Shown here: in pieces, positions 24,070 to 36,565 of the stretch | Layout: each line of letters opens with the position of its first letter | How positions within the stretch are numbered: the first letter of the stretch is position 1 | Origin: Micropterix aruncella | Lineage: Eukaryota > Arthropoda > Insecta > Lepidoptera > Micropterigidae | Assembly (NCBI GenBank): GCA_944548615.1 | Contig: OX155976.1 | Span: forward strand, 3,796,442-3,860,441 | Length of the DNA: 64,000 bases | Direction: 5' to 3' | The notes under the pieces: model-generated | Seen by the model: only the letters and a program-made list of their open reading frames with translations | The model's database searches: none | What the model was told of the DNA's origin: nothing | Made by a program: the position numbers and the translations under genes

Positions 24070-24605
24070 TGGCCTCTTGATTGGGCCGTTGTGTGTGGCT
24101 CATGTTTCTATTTATGTTACTCCAGCCAACCCAGGCTGTTCCAGAAGTCGAAATGCAATCGGACCCACTGTTTCCAAAGCAGCGGGGGTGGATGTTGACA
24201 TGTTAGACGGGCAAAGGACGCCAAAGTCCTCGATAAATTCACACAGAATTACCGCTGAACTACAACAGGTAGAGGCCGCGCAAGCGACTTCGGACCCGTA
24301 GCCAGTCGGGAGGTCGGATGTATCCTGATGGTTAAATCCAGACGGAGACATTCTGCCAAAACGGGTAGCTATGGGGAGCGCTGTTTACATTCCCAGTGCC
24401 TCGCCTTAGGGCGTTGGCAGAGTATAAAAATATGCTCATATATTTACTGTGGCGTTGGCATCTGGCGGGCACGATGGCTTTATTGGATGTTAGGTTTGTA
24501 TCGTCCCAAAGTCTTCTACATTCACTTCGCGGGAGACAGAACGATCAGTATCCGTAAAACTCCCTGGAGTGACAGGTTAGCCCGTTGTAGTCGACACCTC
24601 CACAT
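24070..24605 (+). mobile_element. Long non-coding retroposon, copy 5 (diverged)
   Basis: Family blocks are recognisable but worn: GGGCAAAGGACGCCAAAGTC, GGCCGCGCAAGCGACTTCGG, CTTCGCGGGAGACAGAACGA and the 3' end CCCGTTGTAGTCGACACC. No flanking duplication was found. Confidence 0.6.
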
Positions 24606-24643
24606 GCCAAATCGTAGTACGGAATTGAGCAATCTAATACGCT

Positions 24644-24972
24644 ATACAGGGTGAGTTTTTAATTAGTGACATCCTTGAAGAGGGTGAATCAGTACGAGGA
24701 AACATTACAACTTTTTTTTACTAAAAATATATTTTTTTTTAAATACGTACAATATTGCAAATAAACAATATTTACGATATTCTACCAACCGCTAGATGGC
24801 GCAACGCGTTTAACTCCTTTTATAGTATTTTTTAAAACATACTTTTTTTAAAATTTAAAAAAATAACACGGAAAAAAATGTTTTTTCCGTAAAAATCTAT
24901 CAAAAGTTGCTTATTATCTCGTACTGAATCACCCATTTCAAGGATGTCACTAATTAAAAACTCACCATGTAT
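24644..24972. mobile_element. Palindromic MITE, full copy 3
   Basis: Ends ATACAGGGTGAGTTTTTAAT and ATTAAAAACTCACCATGTAT form an inverted repeat of about 70 bp with AGAGGGTGAATCAGTACGAG. Only the right half of the inner core (CCGCTAGATGGCGCAACGCG) remains. Confidence 0.8.
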
Positions 24973-25064
24973 CAATGACGTAAGTATTTCTTTAGAATTA
25001 CCTTTAGAATTTCGTACTGTTATAGAAATACGTATGCGTAGAAGCCGACCGAACATCTAATCTT

Positions 25065-25175
25065 ATTTTGGACTAGATGACCCGGTGAACTTCGTACCAC
25101 CTAAAACTGATTTGATTTTAACTCTTCATAAGCGTTTATTAATCCTAATCAACCTTCCAAATACAATTCATTGAA
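25065..25175. repeat. Dispersed repeat end (GATGACCCGGTGAACTTCG)
   Basis: GACTAGATGACCCGGTGAAC and CTTCGTACCACCTAAAACTG resemble the CTAGCTGACCCG... motif at 29188 and are common as the end of a dispersed insect repeat. Only one end is present. Confidence 0.45.
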
Positions 25176-25204
25176 ATCTATAATATGGCCAAATCATGTA
25201 CGGT

Positions 25205-25370
25205 TTGAGTTTTTCGACTTTTTCGGTTTTTTTTACTTTTTCGACTTGTCCGACTTTTCCTACTTTTTCTACTTTTTCGACGTTTTCGACTTTTTCGGCT
25301 TTCTCGACTTTTTTTACTTTTTGACTTTTTTGACTTTTTTTTACTTTTTCGACTTTTTGAAATTTTACAC
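25205..25370. repeat. Pyrimidine microsatellite (TTTTTCGAC)n
   Basis: A 9-12 bp unit ACTTTTTCG repeats about 15 times and drifts. It produces artificial open frames of Phe/Tyr/Asp on one strand and Lys/Ser on the other, which I do not regard as genes. Confidence 0.85.
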
Positions 25371-26921
25371 AATCGCACGGAATGAATAACAGTTATGGAT
25401 AGCGCAGCTGTCAAACAATACGATCGCCGCGATAGCCATCTAGAAAGTGGCCAATGTTCCCAAAATGACCAATTTCGATTTTTTCGATTTTTAGTTGTTT
25501 CTTTGAGTTTTTCCTATTTTTTTTTTGTAAACCACCCCTGAATCAAGGCAAACAAAATAAAAGAAAAATAATTCAATTCGGTCAAGTCATTTCCGAGATC
25601 CTGCGAGACTAACGCACGGCGATTCATTTTTATATATAAGATGAAGCCACAAAACAACAACCGTCCGCAATGTGTCGTTCATTCAAGCTTTAATACGGTA
25701 ATAGATATTAATAATACATTCAAAACGATAATAATTCATAATGAAACGATGACGTCACGGAGCTGTTTCTGAATAGTAAGCGCGACAAACAAAGTGCTAA
25801 TTATACGTGTAATTCACTTTTAGCCAGTAAAAGAAGTTACGAAGCATATGTTTTTGCCGTTCCAGGAAAACGCTCGTGTTTATTGGAAGCATTGATTAAA
25901 CAGCGTATTTAATTGCTCCACGTCGTACTGCGATTTGGCAACTAGTATTTCACGTAACGTGTACAAGGCACTCTAAGTTCCAAAATTGATTAGAGCGACA
26001 TGATACCTGGGAATGACCATTATCTATAGAATTTTAGTTTTATGATTTTTGACGTGACAACGTCTTATAATTCGATGGGCCCACTGCACGCACGAAAAAA
26101 ACATGACTCATGCGGCGTTACCTCGCTCTGAGGCGTTCCATTTATTATATTTATTATTCAATATAAATGCTGCCATCTACCGGTTGCGACAAGAATTATT
26201 TACTAACCTCAGTCTAAAATAGTACGAATGAAAATCACTAGATTGATTTAAATTCTTGACATAATTTTATATGTATTCTTGATATACGGAATGTTATTAC
26301 TGAACGGACAATTTTCTTGTGGGTACAACAAAGTGCAACAAAATAAGCAACTTTTATTAAAAAAAAAAAAAAAGTATGAAAAGCTATTATTACGATGCGC
26401 TATCTAGCGGTTAGTAAAATGTCGCTGAGTGCTCAAACGCTTCTCAAACCGTTATTTAACAGTTTGAGATTTCAAACTTTCAAATTTAAAAAAACAATAA
26501 ACTTTAAACAATAAACAATTATACAATTATACTGCTATACAATAATACATTTACATGTTGTAGTCAAATCGGTGAGTATAAAAGCATATATTTTTGGGTG
26601 TTTGTAATAGACAATATCAGCTTCAAATGCAACCATTCCATCAGTATTTTCTTATGACGTTGTCACGTTCAACTATCGTCAGTAAACCGACTTTACAGAC
26701 AACCGATTTTTTTTAAAAAATATAGATATACATATATGGTATAACAAAAAATACACATAATATGTGTATTTTTTGTATATTATATCAAACCGTTTCGTCA
26801 GCGCACGCCGATAAAACAATTCACCAGCTCATTTTTCTCGACATGATTTAAAAATATAATTATTTCGTATTGAATAGCCACCTGAATCGAACCAATATTT
26901 ATCACAATAAAATATAGCCTA

Positions 26922-29056
26922 CGTGGGGGGGGGCAAAAGTAACGGGAATTGGACTGCAAAGGGGAGGAAGAGTGGTGGAACCCATTGTTCGATTAGGTGT
27001 CCGTTACGGTCACTGTGCGAAGTTGTGTCGCTGGGAGTGCGTCGGTTCGCCCGTGAGAGTTTTTTTCGTAAAACAACTTTTTCAATTTGTGCGAAAAAGT
27101 GATGGCAGATTGTCGAGAGCAGCGCGAGGCTGTGAAATGCTGTTTCTTGTTGGGGAAATCTGCCGCGGAAACTATTGTAATGCTTAAGACTGCTTACTGG
27201 GATGCTGCCTTAAGTAAAACCAGAGTCTATGAGTGTTTTTCGCATTTTAAAATGGAGAAATTTCAATTGAAGACCAACCCCGTTCAGGCAGGGTTGGCTT
27301 GATTTTCCCCAACCCGAAAAAACCCACTGGGTTAAATTGGGTAAAACTCACCTGAAAAAACCCGTGGGTTTTTGACGAATTTGGGTTTTTGAAAAATACT
27401 TGTTCATAATAATTAAATCAATGAACGGAATAGCATTTATATTATATTTTATCAAAAAGAAAAAAAAGGATGTATTTGTGACACACCCAGTCTGTTGCGT
27501 AATTTACTCCAGACCATTCCAAATGTTAAGAAGTCTTTCAATTGATGCAGAACTGGCCGGACAAGTGTAATGCCGCCTACTTTTGGCATGATTTAAAAGA
27601 TAACTTATGGATAAATATTGTTACGTGGATAGGCAGCAGAAGATGCAAAAACACGGTAGAACACAACTTGATTTATTACAAAACTATTACAATACTCTTC
27701 AAGCGACAAAGACCCTTATACACTCTTCAATATACACTATTTAGTTCTAAAATCGTTTGCACTACTACTAAATACTTTCGCGCCGAAACAGCGCCACTAG
27801 CGGTTGTTAGTGTTAACCCTTTTCCTGTTGTGAAAATAAAGGTAATCTCCGCGACAACTGACAATAACGATTTTCGGGGGAATTCGCTTCATGGTAGTGT
27901 TATAACTTTATACAGTAGTAAATAGATTTGAATTGGGAGAAAAAATGCAATAAAATGGTAATAAAATAAAATAAAATGTAAAATTAAAATGTGATAATTT
28001 AAAATTCTCATTAACTCCGAAAAAAACCGAAATTCCCCAAAAAAGCCCGAAATTACCCGAAAAAACCCGAAATAACCCAGTGGGCAGATATTTTTTGATA
28101 AAACCCGGGTTTTTGCCAACCCTGCGTTCAGGACGCCCCTCAACGGCAAGAAGTGACGAAAACATCGACAAAATCAATGCCCTCATTCCTGAAGATTGCC
28201 GCCGAACCATTGATCAACTCTATAAGATGTCTAGAATATCATGGAGTTCAATTCAGAGGAGTTTATCCGAAGATTTGCTTATAAGAAGGGTTGCAGCCAA
28301 ATTTTTCCCTCGCCTTCTCACAGACGAGCAAAAGGAGCGTCGACTTCAGGCATGTTTTGAGCTTCAAAATCAGTTCAAAGAGGACCCTGTTTTTTTCTTC
28401 CAATGTGATGAATCGTGGTGTTATGGATACGACCCCGAAACAACGCTGCAATCAAGCCAGTGGAAGACAAGTGGCTCTTCTCGTCCCAAAAAAGCTCGCC
28501 AAGTGAAGTCAAACATTAAGACAATGCTCATTTGTTTCTTCGTTGCAGAGGTGTTTTGCACATGGAGTTTCTTCCCCCCGATCTAACTGTCAACCAGGAG
28601 TTCTACTTGGAGGTTTTGAAAAGATTGATGGAGTGTAAAGGGAGATCTTTGGCGTACAGGCGACTGGTTCTTCCATCATGATAACGCGCCGGCCCACACC
28701 GCCCTCTCCGTAAAGCAGTTTTTGACCAAAAACGGCATGACACCGATTGTCCACCCCCCCCCCCCCTCCCCGCCCTACTCACCGGATCTAGCCCCCTGTG
28801 ATTTCTTTTTGTTCCCCAGACTCAAAAGGGACATGAAAGGAAAGCGTTTTGCCACTGTGGAGGAGGCAAAACAAAAATCGCCGAAAGGCATAAAGAACAT
28901 CGCGATAAATATTTCAAAAACTGTTTTGAACGATGAAATGATCGTTTGAAGAAGTGCGTTGTGGTCAATGGAGATTACTTTGAAGGTGATCAAAATTTTG
29001 TGTAAAAATATTAGGAAGTTTTTGACGGATTTCCCGTTACTTTTGGGTCCCCCTCG
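26922..29056 (+). mobile_element. mariner element, nearly full length, split by a hAT element
   Basis: The inverted ends CGTGGGGGGGGGCAAAAGTA and TACTTTTGGGTCCCCCTCG are bordered by TA. Without the insertion at 27299-28124 and its 8-bp duplication the length is 1301 bp, normal for mariner. The transposase pieces are: HTH region EQREAVKCCFLLGKSAAET, linker RSGRPSTARSDENIDKI, first catalytic block DESWCYGYDPETTLQSSQW, second HHDNAPAHTALS (other frame) and third YSPDLAPCDFFLFPRLK, a DD34D arrangement. There is a one-base loss before the insertion, plus later frame changes and stops. It is inactive but young in appearance. Confidence 0.93.
27299..28124. mobile_element. Non-autonomous hAT element, copy 2 (826 bp)
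   Basis: It has the same ends as copy 1 (CAGGGTTGGCTTGATTTTCC and GGGTTTTTGCCAACCCTG). The target duplication CGTTCAGG at 27291-27298 and 28125-28132 is exact and lies inside the mariner coding sequence. Confidence 0.97.
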
Positions 29057-29059
29057 TAT

Positions 29060-29880
29060 ATCATTCATCGATAATGGAGCTTTCTATTTGTGAAAGAATT
29101 TTTGAAATCGGATGAGTAGTTTCGGAGATTACCTCCTACATACAAACTTACAAACATTATTTCTTTATAATTTAGTCCCCGTAGACTAGCTGACCCGTGC
29201 CCACTTCGTTGGGCGGTAAAACTTTTTACTTGTGATGAAATTATGAGTATGGTTCGATTAGTACTAAGTGCTATGATTAATTCCCTGACTGCCAAAAGAA
29301 GGGTATATTTTTACTGCATATGTATGTATGTATTTGCATGCCAATTTGACTATATTACCGTTATTTGTGAGTGTCTTATTTGTGAGTGTCTTATCTCTTT
29401 AACCATTTATGCAGTAAAAGGGAAATTATTTGCAGAAAAAGGGAAAAGTCTTTTGTTTTAAACACTTGAGACGTTATGAATTCATAATTGTTGATAATAT
29501 GACCAATAAACATGACGTAAAGATTTAAATTTTGTGACTTAAATATAAAAGTTAGACATATGCTGTCGCTGACTTTTTTGTAGGCATTATCAAGCTCTAC
29601 AACTTTTCTCTAGAACTTAATCATATATCTCTCACCGTTAAGGCAGCGTTAGTTAGAAACGTTTTCGTTCGACCGTTTTTTCCGACTTACTTTGGAAATC
29701 CGACTACCAGGAAAAACATTTTTATTTTTCGGATTAATATATAGCCTATGACACTTACAAATAACTTGGCTTTCTATTGGTAAAATAATTTTCAAAATCG
29801 GCTCGGTAGATCCAGAGATTACTTCCTACAACCTCACAAACTTTATCTCTTTATAATATTAGTATAGATTAGTATAGACG
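29060..29880. repeat. Dispersed repeat with CTAGCTGACCCG and CTTTATAATATTAGTATAG ends
   Basis: One unit ends at about 29175 (GGAGATTACCTCCTACATAC, TTCTTTATAATTTAGT). A second runs from GACTAGCTGACCCGTGCCC at 29186 to TTATAATATTAGTATAGAT at about 29872. The segment AGATCCAGAGATTACTTCCT recurs inverted at 41530. These are typical dispersed, non-coding ends found in many insects; class not decided. Confidence 0.5.
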
Positions 29881-31226
29881 AGCTCGTCTATACCTTTCCT
29901 TCAACGATACTCACACGCGTTGTCCACTATATAACTGTATATCATGCACAGCCGGTTGTAAAAACGTGAAAATAATATTGAAATCGATCAATTTGTAGCA
30001 CGTGATAATACTGATATTTCGTGACCGTTTAGTCTTGCGATTTTGCGCGTGTTCGGTCAAAACATAAAGCAGTGCCTAGCGGCCGACGACACAGAGAAGA
30101 GCATAAATCAGCTTTCAGTTTGATAACAACAATAGCTCTATAATAAACAGTCTATTCTTCCAACATGAACAAACTAAGTCATAAACAATACGTCATAAAC
30201 GTCGTAGAAAAAACGACGTCAAATTTCACTGACAAAAAACTATTACATGCAGGTCATTTTTCTTTTGATTTATAAGGTTCAGAAGCATACTTCATTCCTT
30301 AGTAGGAAAATACCAAGTATCATATCAGTATTCCAAAACCGCAAAGTATGTGGGAGAAATGACGTATTAGAGCCATTGAGCTATGATTCGTAAGCACATG
30401 TTAACAATTCTTTATGAGAATGGACTTTCAAACAGTATAAAATTAATGTATTTTTAGAAAGTTGGTCTTTAAATTGATCTATGCAAAACAACAGATCCGT
30501 CCAACTTTTCGATCAAACGGATCATAAATAAATGTTATGGCTAAAAGAAATGAAAATATGTGAAATGAAACCGGTCCAGTGAGCGTTTGACTCATGCGAC
30601 GAGGGATCCGCACCTGATTAAAGTTACCGTAGCATTTATTCTCGTATTTGTGAAAAAAAATTGCTTTAGAAAAAATTCGTAAAAAAACGATTTTTTTGGT
30701 CTAGCAACTGCGTATAACCCCCAACCTTTTAAGGCCGTGGAAAATATGTGTCCCATTAATTAAAATTTTCATAAATTATCGAATACGAATAATTTATAAT
30801 TGAGACATCAGAAAATTAGCAAAAAAAATACTGTTTAAAAATATAGTTTTTTTTAACATCGCAAATAACCAATGACTTTCAGTCGTCATTTTAACCGATT
30901 CCGTTATCTTTGCCCCAGTCAGTTGATGTGCGCCACAAAATAAGAAATAACAAAAAATAACAAAAAGAAGAAGAATAATATAATAAGTGCATAACACGAA
31001 AAACATAGTAGCAGTCACAAACGTGGATTGTTTTCAAAAAGTATTATTACGCAATATTTTCACGAATTTACTGTATAATAAGCATGATAGTAATATGTAT
31101 GATATGCATAACAAGTATGATATGATTTGATAAGCATGGCAAGTACGATAGTCGCAACCGTGGATATATTATTTTTCAGCTGTTTTCTTGCATTCAATTT
31201 TGTTCAAAGTTTCTTGCATTCAAAGC
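29880..31226. other. No gene or repeat recognised
   Basis: AT-rich sequence with no frame over 75 codons that looks coding, and no element ends seen. It may hold old, worn repeats. Confidence 0.5.
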
Positions 31227-31513
31227 CAGTTTTTCAACCAGTGCGTCGCCACTCCCTGGGGGGTCGCAAAGACTCCCGGGGGTCGCAGACTGTCGTGTTT
31301 TTGCTATTTCTTTTACAAAACTTTATGTTGACCTAAAATGGAACAGCTTCGAAAGTGAAATTGTGTTTTTTTTTTAATGAATGCTTACAGTTACAGCGGT
31401 GGAATAGACTAGGGAGGGTCGAGAGAACGTTACAGTCTATGGGGGGTCGTGTACGTTTTATTTATTTTTTACCAGAAAGGGGGTCGCGATCTAAAAAAGG
31501 TTGAAAAACACTG
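31227..31513. mobile_element. hAT-type MITE, about 287 bp
   Basis: Ends CAGTTTTTCAACCAGTG and GGTTGAAAAACACTG are the common hAT form; GGGGGTCGC motifs lie just inside both ends. A related single end is at 4425-4480 (GGGGGTCGCGACC, GTTGAAAACCACTG). The 8-bp flanks do not match. Confidence 0.65.
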
Positions 31514-31543
31514 GTTTAATCTAATCCTTTATTTGTATTTTAT

Positions 31544-32149
31544 TAGGGAGTTAATGGACCCCTGCTGAGTTGGCCACGAAGACCCATTCTGTTCAGGGTT
31601 GGTCACACTCACGGGTCAACACCCATCCGGCGGCCTCCACGCATGAACTGCGAGCCCGGGTAGGACTCTGGCCTTATGGCTAGTTTCCCCAAGGAATCAA
31701 CCTTCTGGCGCTCCTGGACGGTCTGCGCACTATGCGGCGTAAGCCAAGCGACTGTCCACTCTGACTAACAGTCGGGGGAGTTTGGAAGCAGTACTGTTTC
31801 CTATAGAGCGGGGGTGGTCGCGGACCTTACGGCGACTGCTCTTGAAACGACCATCGGCTACCCGATCCTGGGTGAACAGCCGGGCAAAGGATGCCGTGGT
31901 CCGCGATAGATTCGGTATACACCGTTTCACCGCTTCGTAAGGGAGAGGACCGCGCAAGCGACATCGAACTCGTGACCAATCGAGAGACTATCTCGCGGTT
32001 AAGGCGTTGGCCTCTTGCGGGCATGTGGCAGAGCTTGACGGTGGATTGTTTTTGCCCAAGTCTTCTGCGTTCACTTCACGGTAGAGGGAACGACTGATCG
32101 TCAAAACTTCCTGAGGTGACGGGTTCGCCTGTTGTAGTTGACAACTCTA
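31544..32149 (+). mobile_element. Long non-coding retroposon, copy 6 (subfamily 1)
   Basis: About 606 bp from GGGAGTTAATGGACCC to GTTGTAGTTGACAACTCTA. The 14-bp flanking duplication TATTTGTATTTTAT is exact (31530-31543 and 32150-32163). A block between GAGACT and ATCTCGCGG is deleted relative to copy 10. Confidence 0.92.
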
Positions 32150-32998
32150 TATTTGTATTTTATAGTCATACCCATAATCTTACATAGTCTAAATCTCACA
32201 TTTCTAAATTTTATAATTGTCACATTTGAGAATCACCCATACAATAAACTGCAACACATAGGCAGTGTATGCCCTTCGTCCTAATTTCGCATTATTTAGT
32301 CCAATGAGGGGCCGTTAGAACAGCCGTGTGACCGCGTGAAACTAGCGAAAAGTGAGCAAGTCTATCTATTTGCGGACGCCTTGCTGTGATATCGCATCGG
32401 GCGCATTTCAACCGGCACTCGATAAAAATATAAAAAGATGACTTACGAAAGCGGAAGACCGAAACGCGTGCATCGGGTGACGTCATCGCAAGCTTTACGG
32501 CGCACCAACCTCTATTCTTCTCTATCCAAATTTAAAACACGGTAATCGACGTTTTTTTTCTTTCAAAAACGACTTTACTACTAAAGCCCTGTCCGAATTC
32601 ATGGTAAAAATTATCAACGATGTTGAATCGACATGTTGCAGAGTTGCCGCTCGCCGAGCGGCAACTTTTCAACACGCAGTGGTAAACTCCGCAGAATGGG
32701 TCTTCGTGGCCAACTCAGCAAGGGCCTCTTAGCTCTGCAACTATCAGCGATTCCAGAAATAAAAGATTCATGAATAGATTTCAACTTCAAGTTTTAAAAA
32801 AAATGTAACGAAAAACATGTTTTTTTTCTTGGGCGTCTGAACTATGCTCCAATGGATTATATTCATTATAAAGCCAAGCGGGACGCATGTTTTTGTTTAA
32901 ACAGGTGATTTTTGTCGCGTGTCCGCATAATTTGAATGATAAGACGAGAAATTGTTGCGTAGAATCATCACATTTGGTTAGAATAGGTTGATACTGAC

Positions 32999-33163
32999 CA
33001 CTGTTGGGCAAAAATTTAGTCGACTAACGATTGACAATTGAATATGTTAATCGTGATTAACGACTAACGATTGATTTGGTTAATCGTCAATCGGCGACTA
33101 ACAATTGATTAGTTTCAATCGTTAGTCACGATTGACGAGTAAACGTTTGCGATTGATATATGC
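32999..33163. mobile_element. hAT-type MITE with ATTGACGATT arrays, copy 3 (half)
   Basis: It starts CACTGTTGGGCAAAAATTTA and continues with repeated ATTGACGATTAA-like units, but breaks off at GCGATTGATAT. The right end is missing. Confidence 0.75.
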
Positions 33164-33572
33164 AATCCCGCCGGGAGAAACCGTTCCACCAGCTGTGAAG
33201 CCTGAGACACGGGAGTCTTACCCGGGGTAGCCTTCCACTCAAGGAAGCTTCTGAATAAGAGCTGAATCGTGAATTAAACCGATCCGAAAACGAAATGGAT
33301 CTTGTGGCCCAAGCTGCACGAAACCGCTCGCCAACATTGACTAATTGAAACAAGTCAATAATTCGTATAGATACGTAGCAAAGGTTAATCATTCAAATAT
33401 TGAAATTGTCAGTAAATTGTTAAATAATCACAGATACGCCATTCATTTATAAACTAACAGTACAAATATAAGAAAAAGTAAAATAACCAGACAATAAGGC
33501 TCTACTTTTTTAGGTCATTTAATTGGTCACAATATTTGAATAGTCGTGACCCTCCTCCAATTTGGCCATCAA

Positions 33573-34230
33573 CTAGAGTTGTCAACTACAGCGGGCGAGC
33601 CCGTCACCTCAGAAAGTTTTAACGATTAGTCGTTCTGTCTTCCTGAAGTGAGCGCAGAAGACTTGGACAAAAACAGTCCACCGTCAAGCTCCGCCACATG
33701 CCCGTAAGAGGCCAACGCCTTAACCGCGAGATAACCAGGAGTGTTACCCAGCGGGCTTACACTCACGCTCTTACTTCCAATTGCGACCGGATTACTCCAG
33801 TCTCTCGATTGGTTCCGAGTTGGAGGTCGCTTGCGCGGTCCTCTGCCTTACGAAGCGGTGAAACGGTGTGTACCGAATCTATCGCGGACCACGGCATCCT
33901 TTGCCCGGCTGTTCACCCAGGATAGGGTAGCCGATGGTCGTTTCAAGAGCAGTCGCCGTAAGGTCCGCGACCACCCCCGCTCTATAGGAAACAGTACTGC
34001 TTCCAGACTCCTCCGACTGTTAGTCAGAGTGCACAGTCGATTGGCTTACGCCGCACGGTGCACAGAGCCAGGAGTGCCAGAAGGTTGATTCCTAGGGGAA
34101 ACTAGCCCTAAGGCCAGAGTCCTACCCAGGCTCACACTTCATGCGTGAAGGCCGCCGGATGTGTGTTGACCCGTGAGTTTGACCAACCCTGAACAGAATG
34201 GGTCTTCGTGGCCAACTCAGCAAGGGCCCG
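33573..34230 (-). mobile_element. Long non-coding retroposon, copy 7 (subfamily 1)
   Basis: Reverse copy from TAGAGTTGTCAACTACAGCG to CAGCAAGGGCCCG. It is flanked by TTTGGCCATCA on both sides (33561 and 34231). In the plus-strand sense a frame at 33741-34088 stays open for 115 codons. Confidence 0.9.
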
Positions 34231-34319
34231 TTTGGCCATCAGCAAGGCTATCAGCAATATGGCCATTAGGAAAGGGTGGCCTATCAGCATCTCCTCGATG
34301 TGTTTTTTTTTATTTTACG

Positions 34320-35513
34320 TCCTCCATCCAGCGATATAATTTTCTCGCATACTGTTCAATTTATTGCTCTCTCTGTCATGTTTTCGAGGAAAGGGTATGG
34401 AGCCAACTTATATCTGAGGGATAACTAGCTGAAATATATCGATGCCTCCAACTGTTTACCAGTGTGAAGTGGCAGTCGTTTTGACCGCCAGCTCTTAGTC
34501 TAAAGGCGATAGACGAGTTCATAAACTCGAAGGTCTCACGCAGGTATCGTTTGTTCAGCCGCGTAATTGTTATGATTGCGGGAAAAAATCTAAACAATCG
34601 ACGCGCATTTCATCACGCACGACAACACTCACGGATAAGCAGTGTGGCATGTATCGATTGGACTTGGAGGGCCTATGCACTTTCGATGTTTTACATCTCT
34701 GTCTGTGGTTTACGGGGGGGGGGGGGGGGTTGGTTTAAAAGGCCAAAAACCCCCGTTTTTCATGATTTTTAAAAAAAACTTTAAGGCTCCCTTCCGAGTT
34801 GACGCGACCTAAAAATTTAGGTATTTTTGCAATGCCACGCGCCCGCGCTCTTTAGATATATACATAAAGATGCATAGGTATACCGCGGCGACAAGGGAAT
34901 ACGTCCCACCATTGGCAGTGGCCTCGGCTTCGCGCGTCGTCTAATATAGTCGCGCGTCGTATAATATAATAAATTATCAAATGAATAGTTTTTTATAAAG
35001 TAAAAATTAGATTACAACAATTAAATAACTTAAGATCACTGTGTTATTTTTATATCGCTCAAAAGTATCTTTAATAAATAGAAAAAAAAATGTTTGGCCA
35101 TAACAATTCTGGAAATTACGTAATTTCAAACATTCTTTTCTTATATTTATTGTATGGAAGTTCCAAAAACTGTCTTGGTACTATGCAAATAGACCATACG
35201 CTGGTGTAAATAGTATTTTTTTAATATTGAGAATCATCTATAGGTTTTTCAAAAACTGAATAAAGATAATTTACAATTATTATGGAAATATATTACCAAT
35301 TTCGTTTTGATGAAATGATAGCTTAAGGACCGGGTTTATAAAATCCGGCATAATTTATTAAAATTCTTTTTCGTGTTCTCACAACCAGGCCACAAAATTA
35401 TGCTTCATATGGCTTTTGGCCGCCACGGCCGTTTGAGTTGAAATCTAATCATGAATCTTTCATATCTTTCCACTTTGAACGATTTATTTGCCAGAGTACT
35501 ATGTAAGTTTGAA
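34320..35513. other. No gene recognised; poly-G run
   Basis: Contains a run of about 17 G at 34713-34730 and an AT-rich stretch. No domains or element ends seen. Confidence 0.45.
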
Positions 35514-35527
35514 TTGTACGTACCGGT

Positions 35528-36195
35528 TTTGGGAGCTAGTGGGCCCATGATGAGGTGACCACGATGACCCATGTGTTCAGGGTCGGTCACACTCACGGGT
35601 CAACACCCATCCGATGGCCTCCACGCATGGGGTGCGGACCTGGGTAGGACACTGGGTCAACCAGTCTCCCCTGGGAATCAAACCTCTGGCGCTCCTGGAC
35701 GGTCTGCGCACCGAGCGCCGCAAGCCAATCGACTGTGCTCTCCGACTAACAGTCGGGGGAGTCTGGGAACGTATTGTTTCCTATAGAGCGGGGGTGGTTG
35801 TCTACCTTACGGCGACTGCTCTTGAAATGACCATTGGCCATCCGATCCCTGTTCAGAGTCGGGCAAAGAACGCCTTGGTCCGCGATAGATTCGGTGCACA
35901 CCGTTTCACCGCTTCGTAAGGGAGAGGACCGCGCAAGCGACCTCGAACTCGGGACCAATCGAGAGACCGGAGAAATCTGGTCACAATTGGAAGCAAGTGC
36001 GCGAGGGTCGGCCCGCCAGGTAACATTACTGGCTATCTCGCGGTAAAGGCGTTGGCTTCTTGCGGGTTGTGACGTAGCTGGACGTTGGATTTGTTCTTTC
36101 CAAAGTCTTCTACGTTCACTGCAGGGCGACAGAACGAGAAAATCGTTAAAACGTCCTGTGGTGACGGGCTCGCCCGTTGTAGTTGACACCGCAAG
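35528..36195 (+). mobile_element. Long non-coding retroposon, copy 8 (full length, subfamily 2)
   Basis: 668 bp from GGGAGCTAGTGGGCCC to GTTGTAGTTGACACCGCAAG. Exact 14-bp duplication TTGTACGTACCGGT (35514-35527 and 36196-36209). On the minus strand a frame of 162 codons (35746-36234) runs through it; it shares GRFNDFLVLSPCSERRRLW with copy 4. Confidence 0.93.
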
Positions 36196-36198
36196 TTG

Positions 36199-36565
36199 TA
36201 CGTACCGGTAAATTACACAGCGAGGAGATCGCATCTATTGTTTAATGTGCCGTACCACGGTACAAATATTTTTGTAGACAGGCCAGTGGGAAGGATTATA
36301 GCTCTTCTTAATTCCTTACCCACTGAAATAGATATCTTTTGTACATCCCTTTGGCAGCTAAAAAGGCAACTCCCTTCTATCTCATGTTTATCATAATCTG
36401 TCTTTTATTTAGTTTTATATTTTTATGTTTTTTGCTTGTTCAATGTTAGCATTAATTTAGTTATGTAGTCATTTATTTTTAGACTTACACTCCAGCTTTA
36501 ATATTCAAGGGCGAATTGGATTCATCTGTAATGCCCTTGAATACTATTTGAAACTAATAAAATAA
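36199..36565 (+). mobile_element. LINE reverse-transcriptase C-terminus, fragment 3
   Basis: Plus strand reads RRSHLLFNVPYHGTNIFVDR and RIIALLNSLPTEID, the typical RSHL..VP.H.T..F..SP..R....NSLP end of non-LTR reverse transcriptases. An AATAAAATAATAAAATAAT tail follows. It joins directly to the retroposon copy on its left. Confidence 0.6.

Noticed and set aside
25171..25414. Phe/Tyr/Asp-rich and Lys/Ser-rich frames on opposite strands
   Set aside because: Both come from the (TTTTTCGAC)n microsatellite.
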